From the NCBI RefSeq assembly GCF_002000025.1, contig NZ_MUZV01000005.1, forward strand, positions 124,001 to 188,000: 64,000 bases of DNA, given 5' to 3'. Below are positions 1 to 8,412 of this stretch, piece by piece. Both the position numbers and the translations under genes were made by a program. The stretch comes from Cognaticolwellia aestuarii. GTDB lineage: Bacteria; Pseudomonadota; Gammaproteobacteria; Enterobacterales; Alteromonadaceae. The stretch's first letter is position 1; the number at the start of each line of letters is the position of its first letter. The notes below the pieces were generated by a model, which saw only the letters and a list, made by a program, of their open reading frames with translations, was not told the origin of the DNA and did no database searches.

Positions 1-715
1 CGGGACGTTGTACACTTCGGCTAGTAGCATCTGCGGTTTTGTATTGAAAAGAAAGGTTAACAAAACCATCTTTAGTGAATGGTAGACCTATGTTGCCATC
101 TACAATAGTTGAATCACCATCGCCTTCATAGTAAGCGCCTTTTTTAACGGAGATTGAGCCACCGTCAGCGTCGTCCTTAAGCACAAAGTTCATAACCCCA
201 GCAATAGCATCAGAGCCATATTGGGCCGCAGCACCATCACGTAAAACTTCAACTTGCTTCAAAGCAATAGAAGGTATTACAGAAATATCTGGACCCTGAG
301 CACCATCATTAACACCGCCACCTTGGAAAGCAATAACTGACGCACGATGACGACGTTTACCGTTCAGTAAAATCAATGTTGAATCTGAAGATAGACCACG
401 TAAGTTAACCGGGCGGATAAATGACGCAGCATCTGAAATAGGTTGTTGGCGAACATTAAATGAAGGAACCGCAGCTTGTAACATATCTAACATGTCACTC
501 GAGGCATTTTTGTCTAATTCATCACTACCAACAATATCCACTGGTACCGGTGAGTCAGCCACTGAGCGCGGCGCTGAACGAGAACCAACAACAGCAATAC
601 GTTCAATGTTTTTATTCTTTGCTGCAGGGTCAGTTTCAGCGGCAAAACTTGGTGCTGTACCTAATGCTAGACCTACAGCCAGGGCTAGTGTGCCCGTACG
701 AAATTTTGTAGACAT
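1..715 (-). CDS. TonB-dependent receptor, N-terminal part (cut by window edge)
   Basis: Reading the minus strand from an ATG at 715 gives 238 codons open to the window edge. Residues 1-26 form a signal peptide (MSTKFRTGTLALAVGL..., cleavage likely after SFAA). A TonB-box-like stretch IERIAVVGSR follows, then a plug domain with NLRGLSSDSTLILLNGKRR and VLRDGAAAQYGSDAIAGV, which are standard plug motifs. The protein would sit in the outer membrane and take up a large substrate with energy from TonB-ExbBD. The substrate cannot be told from the plug alone, and the barrel lies outside the window. Family assignment is firm; specificity is unknown. Confidence 0.93.
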   Translation of the reverse strand, partial: MSTKFRTGTLALAVGLALGTAPSFAAETDPAAKNKNIERIAVVGSRSAPRSVADSPVPVDIVGSDELDKNASSDMLDMLQAAVPSFNVRQQPISDAASFIRPVNLRGLSSDSTLILLNGKRRHRASVIAFQGGGVNDGAQGPDISVIPSIALKQVEVLRDGAAAQYGSDAIAGVMNFVLKDDADGGSISVKKGAYYEGDGDSTIVDGNIGLPFTKDGFVNLSFQYKTADATSRSVQRP

Positions 716-1210
716 GTTATTTCCTTCCTAAGGTTTATATTCTATATAATTTATAGCTATTTATTTTTATAATTTTATTTTTACCTTTTGTACCAATCTG
801 AACACTAACACTTGACTAATATTAGCGTGGATAAACCAAAAGGCTTGATTATTTATAAAACAGCTAGAATTGCTTTACAAGTAGTGTTTTAGTCTAAGAA
901 TTAGCATTGAATGAATAAAATGAAATGATTAACAAAGCTCTACGAAGACTATGTCGGATTGCATTAACATATGTAACCAATCTGTAACCGAGAGTCCACC
1001 TAGCTTGTAGAAAAAGATTCAAACAGTGAGTGTGCGAACTTTTTCGTATTTAAAAAAGTGACCATTGCACATAAAACAAGCAAAAAAAAATATAAAAAAA
1101 ATGAACTTTTTCTTAATTAGATAAATGTAGAAGAAAAATTACAGCTTCAAAAGGTTAATGGCTTGTTAACGGAGGGGTTGAAAGCTAATCGAGCTTCTCT
1201 AATGGGGAGA

Positions 1211-1238
1211 GTAAAAAGTAAAAAGTAAAAAGTAAAAA
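1211..1238. repeat. 7-bp tandem repeat, four units (GTAAAAA)
   Basis: Four exact consecutive copies of GTAAAAA are visible just beyond the fah terminator. Probably slipped-strand expansion in non-coding DNA; no function is implied. Confidence 0.85.
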
Positions 1239-1252
1239 CTTAAAATTAACAA

Positions 1253-1278
1253 AAAAGCTCCAACAATGTGGAGCTTTT
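1253..1278 (-). terminator. Intrinsic terminator after fumarylacetoacetase
   Basis: AAAAGCTCCA and TGGAGCTTTT form a stem with a short loop. Read on the minus strand it is followed by a T-run. It lies 21 bp past the fah stop codon. Confidence 0.8.
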
Positions 1279-1298
1279 CAGATAACAAGCTTAGCTGC

Positions 1299-2621
1299 TT
1301 AATCTGCAGCTAGCACAGTTGCACTCGCTTCACCAAAACCTATGCGGGCAGCACCTGCTTTTTTACACCAACCTTTCATGATGACACAATCGCCATCTTC
1401 TAAGAAGGTACGCGTCTCACCATTAGGTAATGCGATAGGCTCTGAGCCTGCATTAGATAATTCAAGCATAGAACCTGCTTCTTCAGGATTAGGTCCTGAC
1501 TGAGTACCACTACCAAACATATCACCTGGACGTAAATTACAACCATTAACCGTATGATGGGCTACCATTTGTGCAACAGTCCAGTATGAATCTTTAAAGT
1601 TTGATTGCGACAATTGAACTGCAGGCTGTGACGAGTTACGCATTGCCTCAGTTTCAATTAATACTTGCAAATTCAAATCTAAAGAACCCAAAGCACGGTT
1701 ATGCTTTGACTCTAAATAAGGTAAAGGTTGAGGATCTGCTTCATCACGAGTCCATTGTACTCGATATGGCGCTAAGGCTTCTGAAGTCACAATCCAAGGA
1801 GAAATTGTTGAGGCAAAGCTTTTTGATAAAAAAGGCCCTAACGGTTGATATTCCCAACCCTGAATATCACGTGCCGACCAATCATTAAATAAGCAAATAC
1901 CAAAAACATGGTCTTCAGCATTATCAATACTGATAGGGTTACCTAAATCATTGCCATTACCAATAAATACGCCTACTTCTAATTCATAATCTAAGCGTTT
2001 ACATGGCCCAAAAGATGGTTCAGTTGCCGTTGGCGCTTTCGTTTGACCTTTAGGACGCTTGAAGTTGCTCCCTGAAATTTCAATTGAAGAAGAGCGACCA
2101 TGGTAACCAATAGGCACCCATTTATAGTTCGGTAATAATGGGTTATCAGGACGGAACTTACTGCCAACAGATGTCGCATGATGAATTGAAGTATAAAAGT
2201 CAGTGTAATCACCAATTTGACATGGCAAAGCATACTCTACATCAGCTTGTGCAATTAAACATGATGCAAACTCAGCTTGTAACTCAGCTCCTTTTGATAA
2301 GCCGTTTGACAAAGCGTGGCGTAAGGCACTCCAAAAGTGTTTGCCCATCGACATAAAAGCATTTAATTGTGTATGACAACATTTTGCCAGCGCCATTTGC
2401 ACATCACCATCATAGACATTCAAAGCAAATAGTGCTTTTAAATCTAAAACCTGATCACCAATAGCCACACCCGCTCGAAAATCTTCTTCACTGCCCTTAC
2501 GTTTAAAGCTGGCAAAAGGTAAGTTTTGTATTGGAAAGTCACAATTTTCTAAGTTCGCGGATTCAACCCAGCTAGCTAAAGCCGGATCATGTGTTTCATT
2601 AAGTAAATTGGTGTTAGACAT
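1299..2621 (-). CDS. fahA: Fumarylacetoacetase
   Basis: This 440-residue protein matches fumarylacetoacetase over its length. The family cleaves 4-fumarylacetoacetate to fumarate and acetoacetate, the last step of tyrosine/phenylalanine breakdown by way of homogentisate. Visible features are the N-terminal SH3-like part and the C-terminal FAH fold, with metal and substrate motifs DYTDFYTSIHHAT, YHGRSSSI, LDYELEVGVFIG and NDWSARDIQGWE. The length is close to that of bacterial and eukaryotic family members (about 420-440). HmgA and MaiA genes, often adjacent in other genomes, are not in the window, so the gene stands alone. A clear terminator follows. Start: the first ATG of the frame, MSNTNLLN. 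Confidence 0.95.
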   Translation of the reverse strand: MSNTNLLNETHDPALASWVESANLENCDFPIQNLPFASFKRKGSEEDFRAGVAIGDQVLDLKALFALNVYDGDVQMALAKCCHTQLNAFMSMGKHFWSALRHALSNGLSKGAELQAEFASCLIAQADVEYALPCQIGDYTDFYTSIHHATSVGSKFRPDNPLLPNYKWVPIGYHGRSSSIEISGSNFKRPKGQTKAPTATEPSFGPCKRLDYELEVGVFIGNGNDLGNPISIDNAEDHVFGICLFNDWSARDIQGWEYQPLGPFLSKSFASTISPWIVTSEALAPYRVQWTRDEADPQPLPYLESKHNRALGSLDLNLQVLIETEAMRNSSQPAVQLSQSNFKDSYWTVAQMVAHHTVNGCNLRPGDMFGSGTQSGPNPEEAGSMLELSNAGSEPIALPNGETRTFLEDGDCVIMKGWCKKAGAARIGFGEASATVLAAD

Positions 2622-2979
2622 AGGTTAAACAACTCCAGAGAAAAATAAATAGCTAATAACGCAATATTATATCAAGCAACCCGATAAAGGCTACGTCAAT
2701 AAAATATACTTGATAAACAACTGTCAACAATATGTTGCAGCGTTAAGTTTACATCGCAATAGTATAACTTTTACAATTTTGCAGAAGTTAACATCAGCAT
2801 TTCGCTGACTGATCGCATAACAATAAATCAGTAAAATACTACTTTCGGTTAAGTACATTTGCTAGAATGCGACCGTTTTATAAAATCGTAAAACAACTAA
2901 GCACTGCCTATAACGGCAGCCACAATCAATCTAAAGCTCCTGATTTACTATCAGGCTCGCTCAATGGGTCAATAATTAC
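2622..2979. other. Divergent promoter region between fahA and trhO
   Basis: No gene is visible in this 358-bp gap. On the plus strand a -10-like TAGAAT lies near 2862. The stretch before trhO carries two small hairpins: CTGCC/GGCAG at 2904-2919 and CCTGAT/ATCAGG at 2939-2955. They suggest a structured leader of roughly 100 nt, but no known riboswitch class is recognised. Confidence 0.5.
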
Positions 2980-3957
2980 ATGAATAACATCACAGTTTGT
3001 GCATTATATAAATTTGTTCGTTTAGAGAATTTTGAAGATATTAAGCCACCTTTACAAAAAGTAATGGAAGACAATGCCGTTAAGGGTACTCTACTGTTAG
3101 CACTTGAGGGCATTAATGGCACTATTGCAGGTTCTCAAGCCGGCATAGAGGCCGTATTAGCATTTATTAATAGTGACAGTCGCCTTGCCGGCGTTTCATC
3201 TAAGTGCTCCTTCCATCAAGACAATCCTTTTCAACGCACAAAAGTTAAGCTAAAAAAAGAAATAGTCACAATGGGAGTTGAAGGTATCGATCCCACATTA
3301 ACGGTCGGCACTTATGTTAAGCCTAAAGACTGGAATGCGCTTATTTCTGATCCTGAAGTGTTATTAATCGATACGCGTAATGACTATGAAGTTGAAATTG
3401 GTACCTTTAAGAATGCGATCAACCCGAACACAGAAACCTTTCGTGAATTTCCTGAGTATGTTGCAAAAAACCTAGATAAAACGAAACATAAAAAAGTCGC
3501 TATGTTTTGCACCGGCGGTATACGCTGTGAAAAATCTACAGCGTATTTAAAAGAGCAGGGTTTCGAAGACGTTTACCACTTAGAAGGCGGTGTTTTAAAG
3601 TATCTTGAAGAAGTACCAGAACAAGAAACCTTATGGCAAGGTGAGTGTTTTGTTTTCGATGGTAGAGTTGCCGTTAATCATAGCCTTGAACGCGGCCAGT
3701 ATGACCAATGTTTTGCTTGCCGATACCCAATTACAGCAGCAGAAAAAACTAGCGAGCATTATATACAAGGTGTAAGTTGCCCTCGTTGTTATGACAAATA
3801 TACAGATGAACAACGAAGCCGCTTTCAAGAGCGTGAAAAGCAAATAAATTTAGCGAAGGCACGTGGCGAAGAACACATTGGTGGTGAAATAAAACAAGTG
3901 ATTGAACAACGAAGAGCAAGCAAAGTCGCTGAAAAGCAAGCACAGAACAAGGCCTAG
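2980..3957 (+). CDS. trhO: tRNA uridine(34) hydroxylase (rhodanese family)
   Basis: This 325-residue protein has the TrhO (YceA) layout: an N-terminal acylphosphatase-like domain (about 1-100, [20 protein letters not shown]...), a rhodanese domain (about 105-220) with active-site loop [11 protein letters not shown], and a C-terminal cysteine-rich part (CFACRYP...CPRCYD). In E. coli TrhO hydroxylates U34 of a set of tRNAs using prephenate-derived chemistry and oxygen, on the route to cmo5U and mo5U. The catalytic Cys of the rhodanese loop and all four C-terminal cysteines are present. A strong terminator follows at 3971-4013. The 5' untranslated stretch has two small hairpins. Confidence 0.93.
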   Translation: MNNITVCALYKFVRLENFEDIKPPLQKVMEDNAVKGTLLLALEGINGTIAGSQAGIEAVLAFINSDSRLAGVSSKCSFHQDNPFQRTKVKLKKEIVTMGVEGIDPTLTVGTYVKPKDWNALISDPEVLLIDTRNDYEVEIGTFKNAINPNTETFREFPEYVAKNLDKTKHKKVAMFCTGGIRCEKSTAYLKEQGFEDVYHLEGGVLKYLEEVPEQETLWQGECFVFDGRVAVNHSLERGQYDQCFACRYPITAAEKTSEHYIQGVSCPRCYDKYTDEQRSRFQEREKQINLAKARGEEHIGGEIKQVIEQRRASKVAEKQAQNKA

Positions 3958-3970
3958 TTTTACACGACTG

Positions 3971-4013
3971 CATCATAAAAAAAGCCCGCTTTCTCAGCGG
4001 GTTTTTTATGATG
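3971..4013 (+). terminator. Intrinsic terminator after trhO
   Basis: GCCCGCT and AGCGGG(T) pair around a short loop, extended by flanking A and T runs and an outer CATCAT/ATGATG match. A T6 tract follows the stem. It begins 14 bp after the trhO stop. Confidence 0.9.
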
Positions 4014-4140
4014 CTGCTTTTCAAGCCTACCAGCATTACAGCTATAACATACAACAGCCTAAAACTAGCTTGAGATACCATCTCCTGCGCTTTATCTTAG
4101 CGGCAGCGAACTATATGGTATTTTTATAAGCTTATGAGCA

Positions 4141-4172
4141 AAAAAAAACCTCAGCAGTTATGCTGAGGTTTT
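4141..4172. terminator. Bidirectional terminator between trhO and tRNA-Phe
   Basis: AACCTCAGCA/TGCTGAGGTT stem flanked by an A8 run on the left and TTTT on the right. On the minus strand it ends the tRNA-Phe transcript with a T8 tract. Confidence 0.85.
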
Positions 4173-4188
4173 AAGTGTCTATAAAATA

Positions 4189-4264
4189 TGGTGCCTTGAC
4201 CCGGAATCGAACCAGGGACACGAGGATTTTCAATCCTCTGCTCTACCGACTGAGCTATCAAGGC
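4189..4264 (-). tRNA. tRNA-Phe (GAA)
   Basis: The minus strand folds as a full cloverleaf of 76 nt: acceptor GCCTTGA/TCAAGGC, D arm AGCTCAGTCGGTAGAGC, anticodon stem GAGGA/TCCTC around loop TTGAAAA (anticodon GAA), T loop TTCGATT, discriminator A and an encoded CCA. It is very close to the E. coli tRNA-Phe layout. A terminator lies directly downstream. No other tRNA is in the cluster. Confidence 0.97.
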
Positions 4265-4425
4265 ACAACCTTTCGTTACAATAGGTATTACATTTGCTGC
4301 GAAAGAGGCGACATAATATAGTGAATTAATCTCGCTCGCAAGCCATTTTCTTTAGCTATTTCGATAACCATGACTGTTAGCATAAAAAACCAACAAAAAA
4401 AGCATAAAAAATAAAAATTGAAGAT

Positions 4426-4449
4426 AAAAAAGCCAGTCAACGACTGGCT
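4426..4449 (-). terminator. Terminator after the DUF47-pit operon
   Basis: GCCAGTC/GACTGGC stem with a 3-nt loop, followed on the minus strand by a T6 run. It lies 23 bp past the pit stop codon. Confidence 0.88.
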
Positions 4450-4471
4450 CAATATCATGATGCTTAGTTGG

Positions 4472-5767
4472 TTAACTAAATGCCGACTTCATTATCCAGA
4501 AGAAGATAATAGAAAGGCCTGCACCTACCGGTAAAGTAATGACCCAAGAAATAACAATGTTACGAACTACACCTAAGTTAATTGCGGCAATACCACGTGC
4601 CATTCCCACACCTAACACAGCCCCCACTAAGGTTTGTGTAGTTGAGATAGGTAAACCAGCACCAGAAGCTATAACAACGGTACAAGCTGCTGCTAATTCA
4701 GCTGCAAAACCACGGCTAGGGGTTAAGTGGGTAATACCATTGCCTATTGTCGCGATAACACGATGACCAAACAAAGCAAGACCAGCCACAATACCTAAAC
4801 CGCCTAATGGTAAAATCCACCAAACTAATGTTGCTTTCTTCGCAATTTCACCACCGTTATCAACAATACTAACAACCGCAGCTAATGGACCAATTGCATT
4901 AGCAACATCATTCGAACCGTGAGCAAAGGCCATACAACAAGCTGTAACAATCATTAATACCGCAAAGACTTTTTCAACATTGGCATAATGCGTTGTTTTA
5001 TCGGCTTTTTCATCAAACTGAAGGCGACTAATAAAATACTTACCAATAAAAGCAACAATAACAGCAACGATAATAGCTAAGTAATAGCCACCAGCTCCAC
5101 CTATTTCAAAATTATAAAAACCTAAGTTTACGTTTTCTAAACCTATATGTTTTAAACCTTTTTTAATGGTAACCAAAGATAAAACAAAACCCGCTAAAAA
5201 CATATAAAACGGCACATAACGCTTAGCTTGCGCTAACGGCTTATCAGTATCAAAAATTAACTTTTGAGCACTATTAAAGATAATAAAAGCAATAACACCA
5301 GAAATTAACGGTGTAACAATCCAACTGCCAACAATACCACCTACTTTGCCCCAAGCAACTGTATCTGGGCTAACGCCAATAGCCGCAAAACCAATAATAG
5401 CACCAACAATAGAGTGCGTTGTAGATACTGGCCAACCTAAAATAGAAGCAACTAGCAACCAAGTTGCCGCAGCAAATAACGCTGAAATCATACCAAAGAC
5501 GAGTAGTTCGGGAATATCAATAAATAAGGCTGGGTCTATAATGCCTTTACGTATCGTTGAGGTAACCTCACCGCCAGCTAAATAAGCGCCAGCAAATTCG
5601 AATACCATTGCAATAATAATGGCTTGCTTTATCGTTAGCGCTTTTGAACCAACTGATGTCCCCATAGCATTAGCAACATCGTTTGCACCTATGCCCCAAG
5701 CCATAAAAAAGCCGACAATTGCGGCAAGCATGACTAATGTAGAGCCATGTGAAAGTAAAATATCCAT
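4472..5767 (-). CDS. pitA: Inorganic phosphate transporter, PiT family
   Basis: This 431-residue membrane protein carries the two PiT signature repeats, GANDVANAMGTSVGSKAL near residue 27 and GSNDVANAIGPLAAVV near residue 285, each followed by a long hydrophobic half. PiT proteins move metal-phosphate complexes with protons or sodium across the inner membrane as low-affinity, usually constitutive phosphate uptake. The upstream DUF47 gene ends only 9 bp before the start, so the two form an operon, a common pairing. The high-affinity pst operon lies next door on the same strand. No Pho box was found ahead of the pair, in keeping with constitutive expression, but the sequence alone cannot prove that. 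Confidence 0.93.
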   Translation of the reverse strand: MDILLSHGSTLVMLAAIVGFFMAWGIGANDVANAMGTSVGSKALTIKQAIIIAMVFEFAGAYLAGGEVTSTIRKGIIDPALFIDIPELLVFGMISALFAAATWLLVASILGWPVSTTHSIVGAIIGFAAIGVSPDTVAWGKVGGIVGSWIVTPLISGVIAFIIFNSAQKLIFDTDKPLAQAKRYVPFYMFLAGFVLSLVTIKKGLKHIGLENVNLGFYNFEIGGAGGYYLAIIVAVIVAFIGKYFISRLQFDEKADKTTHYANVEKVFAVLMIVTACCMAFAHGSNDVANAIGPLAAVVSIVDNGGEIAKKATLVWWILPLGGLGIVAGLALFGHRVIATIGNGITHLTPSRGFAAELAAACTVVIASGAGLPISTTQTLVGAVLGVGMARGIAAINLGVVRNIVISWVITLPVGAGLSIIFFWIMKSAFS

Positions 5768-5776
5768 GAGTAAGCC

Positions 5777-6457
5777 TTATTTTCTAGCTAAAAGAATTTC
5801 TAAACGTGCACCTACACGCTCAGCAAGATCAGCTAAATCACCAACCCAATCAATAATTTGGTATAAAAACATTACATCAACACAATTTAAATCTTTTTCA
5901 ATTGCTAATAAGTCTTTACGCAAGTCTATTTGCATACCATCGGTATCGTCTTCAATTTCATCAAGTTGACTGATCATTTTTGTCACTAAATCAACTTCAC
6001 GACCACGGAAACCGGTTTCTAATAAATCGTCTAATTCATTAATAGCATCTGCAGCTTTTTCAGCAGCATCGACGCTACGAGCCACATAGGCAATAAACTG
6101 GGCTTGCAGTACAGCAGGAATGGTGAGTTTTCGGCCAAAGATTCGTCCAGCGATGTCTTTAGCACGATTAGCAATTTTATCTTGTTGCGTTAATAACTCT
6201 AATAAATCTGCACGGTCGACGGGCATAAATAGACCGCCAGGAAGTTCTAAACGAATTTGACGCTTCAAGTCATCAGCTTCACGTTCTAATTTAGAGATTT
6301 TATTACGAATTTTTCCAGCTTTACTCCAATCTTCCTCGGTCGCGGCTGCGAAAAAAGGCACAAGTTGACGGCTGCATTTATGTACAATTCGAATATGTTG
6401 TTCTATGGGTTTAATTGGCGATTTTGCAAAAATGCCAAGTATAGAATTTCTGGCCAT
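5777..6457 (-). CDS. DUF47 / TIGR00153 PhoU-like protein, Pit accessory
   Basis: This 226-residue all-helical protein belongs to the DUF47 family, which resembles PhoU and is typically encoded directly before a PiT transporter. Visible features are the opening MARNSILGIFAKSPIKPIEQHI and acidic helical motifs such as DEIEDDTDGMQIDLRKDL. The proposed role is regulating the neighbouring Pit transporter, as shown for some homologues; here it is inferred from context. It is the first gene of the two-gene operon with pit. The 305-bp gap upstream should hold the promoter. Confidence 0.9.
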   Translation of the reverse strand: MARNSILGIFAKSPIKPIEQHIRIVHKCSRQLVPFFAAATEEDWSKAGKIRNKISKLEREADDLKRQIRLELPGGLFMPVDRADLLELLTQQDKIANRAKDIAGRIFGRKLTIPAVLQAQFIAYVARSVDAAEKAADAINELDDLLETGFRGREVDLVTKMISQLDEIEDDTDGMQIDLRKDLLAIEKDLNCVDVMFLYQIIDWVGDLADLAERVGARLEILLARK

Positions 6458-6762
6458 AATTAATTTCCAGGAGCCTTTGCTCTTTGTTTTTATTCGCCGC
6501 GGATATTAAAGCATTTGAAAGTTAATTCAAAGGCTTTATAACAAGATAACGGCTGTTTATAGAATGATTAGTTATTATAAGATCACTTAAAAGTATATAC
6601 CCTATTTATTGACCATTGGACTATTTACTAAATAATAAACTTATAGCTCAAATAAAAATTTAGTCATAAATGAATAAATAGCATAGTGAAAAAAGCTTAT
6701 TTATTATTTGATTAACACTATTTAATCACTATTAATTTACAGTAAACCATCCAATTGTCATG
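6458..6762. other. Gap between phoU end and DUF47-pit start
   Basis: A very AT-rich 305-bp stretch with no gene. It should hold the promoter of the DUF47-pit operon. No Pho box (CTGTCAT direct repeats) is seen here on either strand, and no clear terminator after phoU. Confidence 0.5.
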
Positions 6763-7467
6763 CTAAGATAATGACTCAAAATCTTCAGATGTTGTATGAC
6801 GAACAACCTTACCTTTAACAAAATAGATAATGTATTCACAAATGTTTTGACAACGATCTCCAATACGCTCTAGCGCACGTGCCGACCAAATAACGCTCAT
6901 TACTTGTGGAATTGAACGCGGGTCTTCCATCATATAGGTCATCAATTGACGCATCAATGCTTCGTATTCGCGGTCAATTTTATCATCACTTTTGTGCACT
7001 CTCACGGCAGCATCAAAGTCCATACGGGTAAAGGCATCTAAAGTTGCTTGTAGGAAAGTCAGGACATGACGTCCTAAGTTATCTAAATTAGACAATAAGT
7101 CTTTATGTTCACCCGATAAGCTTTCTAATGTTACATTGGCAATTTTGCCGGCCTCATCACCAATGCGCTCTAAGTCTGTTATGGTTTTGACAATGGCCAT
7201 CACTAAACGTAAGTCGCCAGCTGCAGGCTGTCGCTTGGCAATAATACGCGTACATTCATCATCTATACTGACTTCTGCATTATTAATCAGGTAGTCATTA
7301 TGCAGTACTTTTTTAGCTAGCGTCTCATCAGCGTCACAAACCGATGTCAGTGCATCAGTAAGTTGCTTTTCTACTAAGCCTCCCATGTGCATAACATGAT
7401 TAATAATACGCTCTAAATCTTCATTAAATTGGCCAGAAATATGACGACCAATGTTTAAATTATCCAC
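6763..7467 (-). CDS. phoU: Phosphate signaling protein PhoU
   Basis: This 234-residue protein has the two three-helix PhoU repeats, with the metal-binding motifs ERIGDEAGKIANV (near residue 105) and ERIGDRCQNICEY (near 205). PhoU links PstB to PhoR: when phosphate is plentiful it keeps PhoR in its inhibitory state and limits Pst uptake. It is the last gene of pstC-pstA-pstB-phoU, 30 bp after pstB. Its length matches E. coli PhoU (241) closely. Confidence 0.96.
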   Translation of the reverse strand: MDNLNIGRHISGQFNEDLERIINHVMHMGGLVEKQLTDALTSVCDADETLAKKVLHNDYLINNAEVSIDDECTRIIAKRQPAAGDLRLVMAIVKTITDLERIGDEAGKIANVTLESLSGEHKDLLSNLDNLGRHVLTFLQATLDAFTRMDFDAAVRVHKSDDKIDREYEALMRQLMTYMMEDPRSIPQVMSVIWSARALERIGDRCQNICEYIIYFVKGKVVRHTTSEDFESLS

Positions 7468-7497
7468 AGTAAAATCCTCTATTTATCGTCAATTTTC

Positions 7498-8322
7498 TTA
7501 ACCGTAACGGCCAGTAATATAATCTTCAGTTTTCTTTTTTGTCGGTGTTGTGAATAGGGTGTTGGTATCACTATACTCGATAAGATCTCCCATATACATG
7601 AAAGCAGTTTGATCAGAAACTCGTGCCGCTTGTTGCATGTTATGGGTAACAATAACCACGGTAAATTGTTTCTTTAAATCATTAATTAACTCTTCAATGG
7701 TTAACGTTGAAATAGGATCCAATGCTGAAGTTGGCTCATCTAATAATAATACTTCTGGCTGAATAGCAATCGCACGCGCGATTACTAAGCGCTGTTGCTG
7801 ACCGCCAGAAAGCCCTAAAGCACTTTCATGTAATCTATCTTTCACTTCATTCCATAATGCCGCGCTTCGTAAAGATGTCTCAACGGCTTCGTCCAAAACA
7901 CGACGATTGTTTTCACCGGTAATACGCAAACCGTAGACGACATTTTCATAAATCGATTTAGGAAAAGGGTTTGGTCGTTGAAATACCATACCCACTTTAC
8001 GACGCAAAGCCGCAACATCAGTATGACGATCATAGATATTTTCACCGTGCAGGTTTATTTGACCAGTAATTTTACAGATATCAACTAAATCATTCATCCG
8101 GTTAATACAACGTAATAGTGTTGATTTACCGCAACCACTAGGCCCGATAAAAGCAGTTACTTGGCCTTTAGGAATCGACATTGAAATATCTTGCAAGGCC
8201 TGCTTGTCACCATAATACAAGTCTAAGTTCTTAATCTCCAACGCCACTTGTTCTGGCGTAAGGTTATTAAGATCGAGCTTAACATTGTGTTCTGATAAAT
8301 TTTTTGGCGTAACAGAAATCAT
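7498..8322 (-). CDS. pstB: Phosphate ABC transporter ATP-binding protein PstB
   Basis: This 274-residue ABC ATPase shows Walker [10 protein letters not shown] (about residue 57), Q-loop [10 protein letters not shown], signature LSGGQQQRL, Walker [12 protein letters not shown] and the switch histidine in VIVTHNM. The C-terminal YITGRYG is a PstB hallmark. It drives phosphate import through PstCA in the inner membrane. A 90-bp gap separates it from pstA and holds a small GGGGA/TCCCC hairpin (8352-8365), which may tune expression or mRNA stability inside the operon. Confidence 0.97.
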   Translation of the reverse strand: MISVTPKNLSEHNVKLDLNNLTPEQVALEIKNLDLYYGDKQALQDISMSIPKGQVTAFIGPSGCGKSTLLRCINRMNDLVDICKITGQINLHGENIYDRHTDVAALRRKVGMVFQRPNPFPKSIYENVVYGLRITGENNRRVLDEAVETSLRSAALWNEVKDRLHESALGLSGGQQQRLVIARAIAIQPEVLLLDEPTSALDPISTLTIEELINDLKKQFTVVIVTHNMQQAARVSDQTAFMYMGDLIEYSDTNTLFTTPTKKKTEDYITGRYG

Positions 8323-8412
8323 AATATTCTCTTTAAATCTTCTTCAATAGAGGGGGATTTCTCCCCGTTCATCTTTAAATTATTGCGAAATAGCTTGTTT
8401 TATCAGACGAGT

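Larger units (their letters stand above)
716..1298. other. Intergenic region with AT-rich tracts and a short tandem repeat
   Basis: No credible gene is seen in this 583-bp gap upstream of the TonB receptor and downstream of fumarylacetoacetase. It holds A-rich runs near 1081-1110, a four-unit 7-bp tandem repeat at 1211-1238 and the fah terminator at 1253-1278. The receptor promoter should lie in the first part. Confidence 0.6.

Noticed and set aside
1081-1110. A-rich run as a possible origin or curved-DNA element.
   Set aside because: Only a simple AT-rich promoter-like tract; no DnaA boxes or iterons seen.
4189-4264. tRNA-Phe as an integration site for a mobile island.
   Set aside because: Both sides hold ordinary housekeeping genes, with no integrase and no second copy of the tRNA 3' end.
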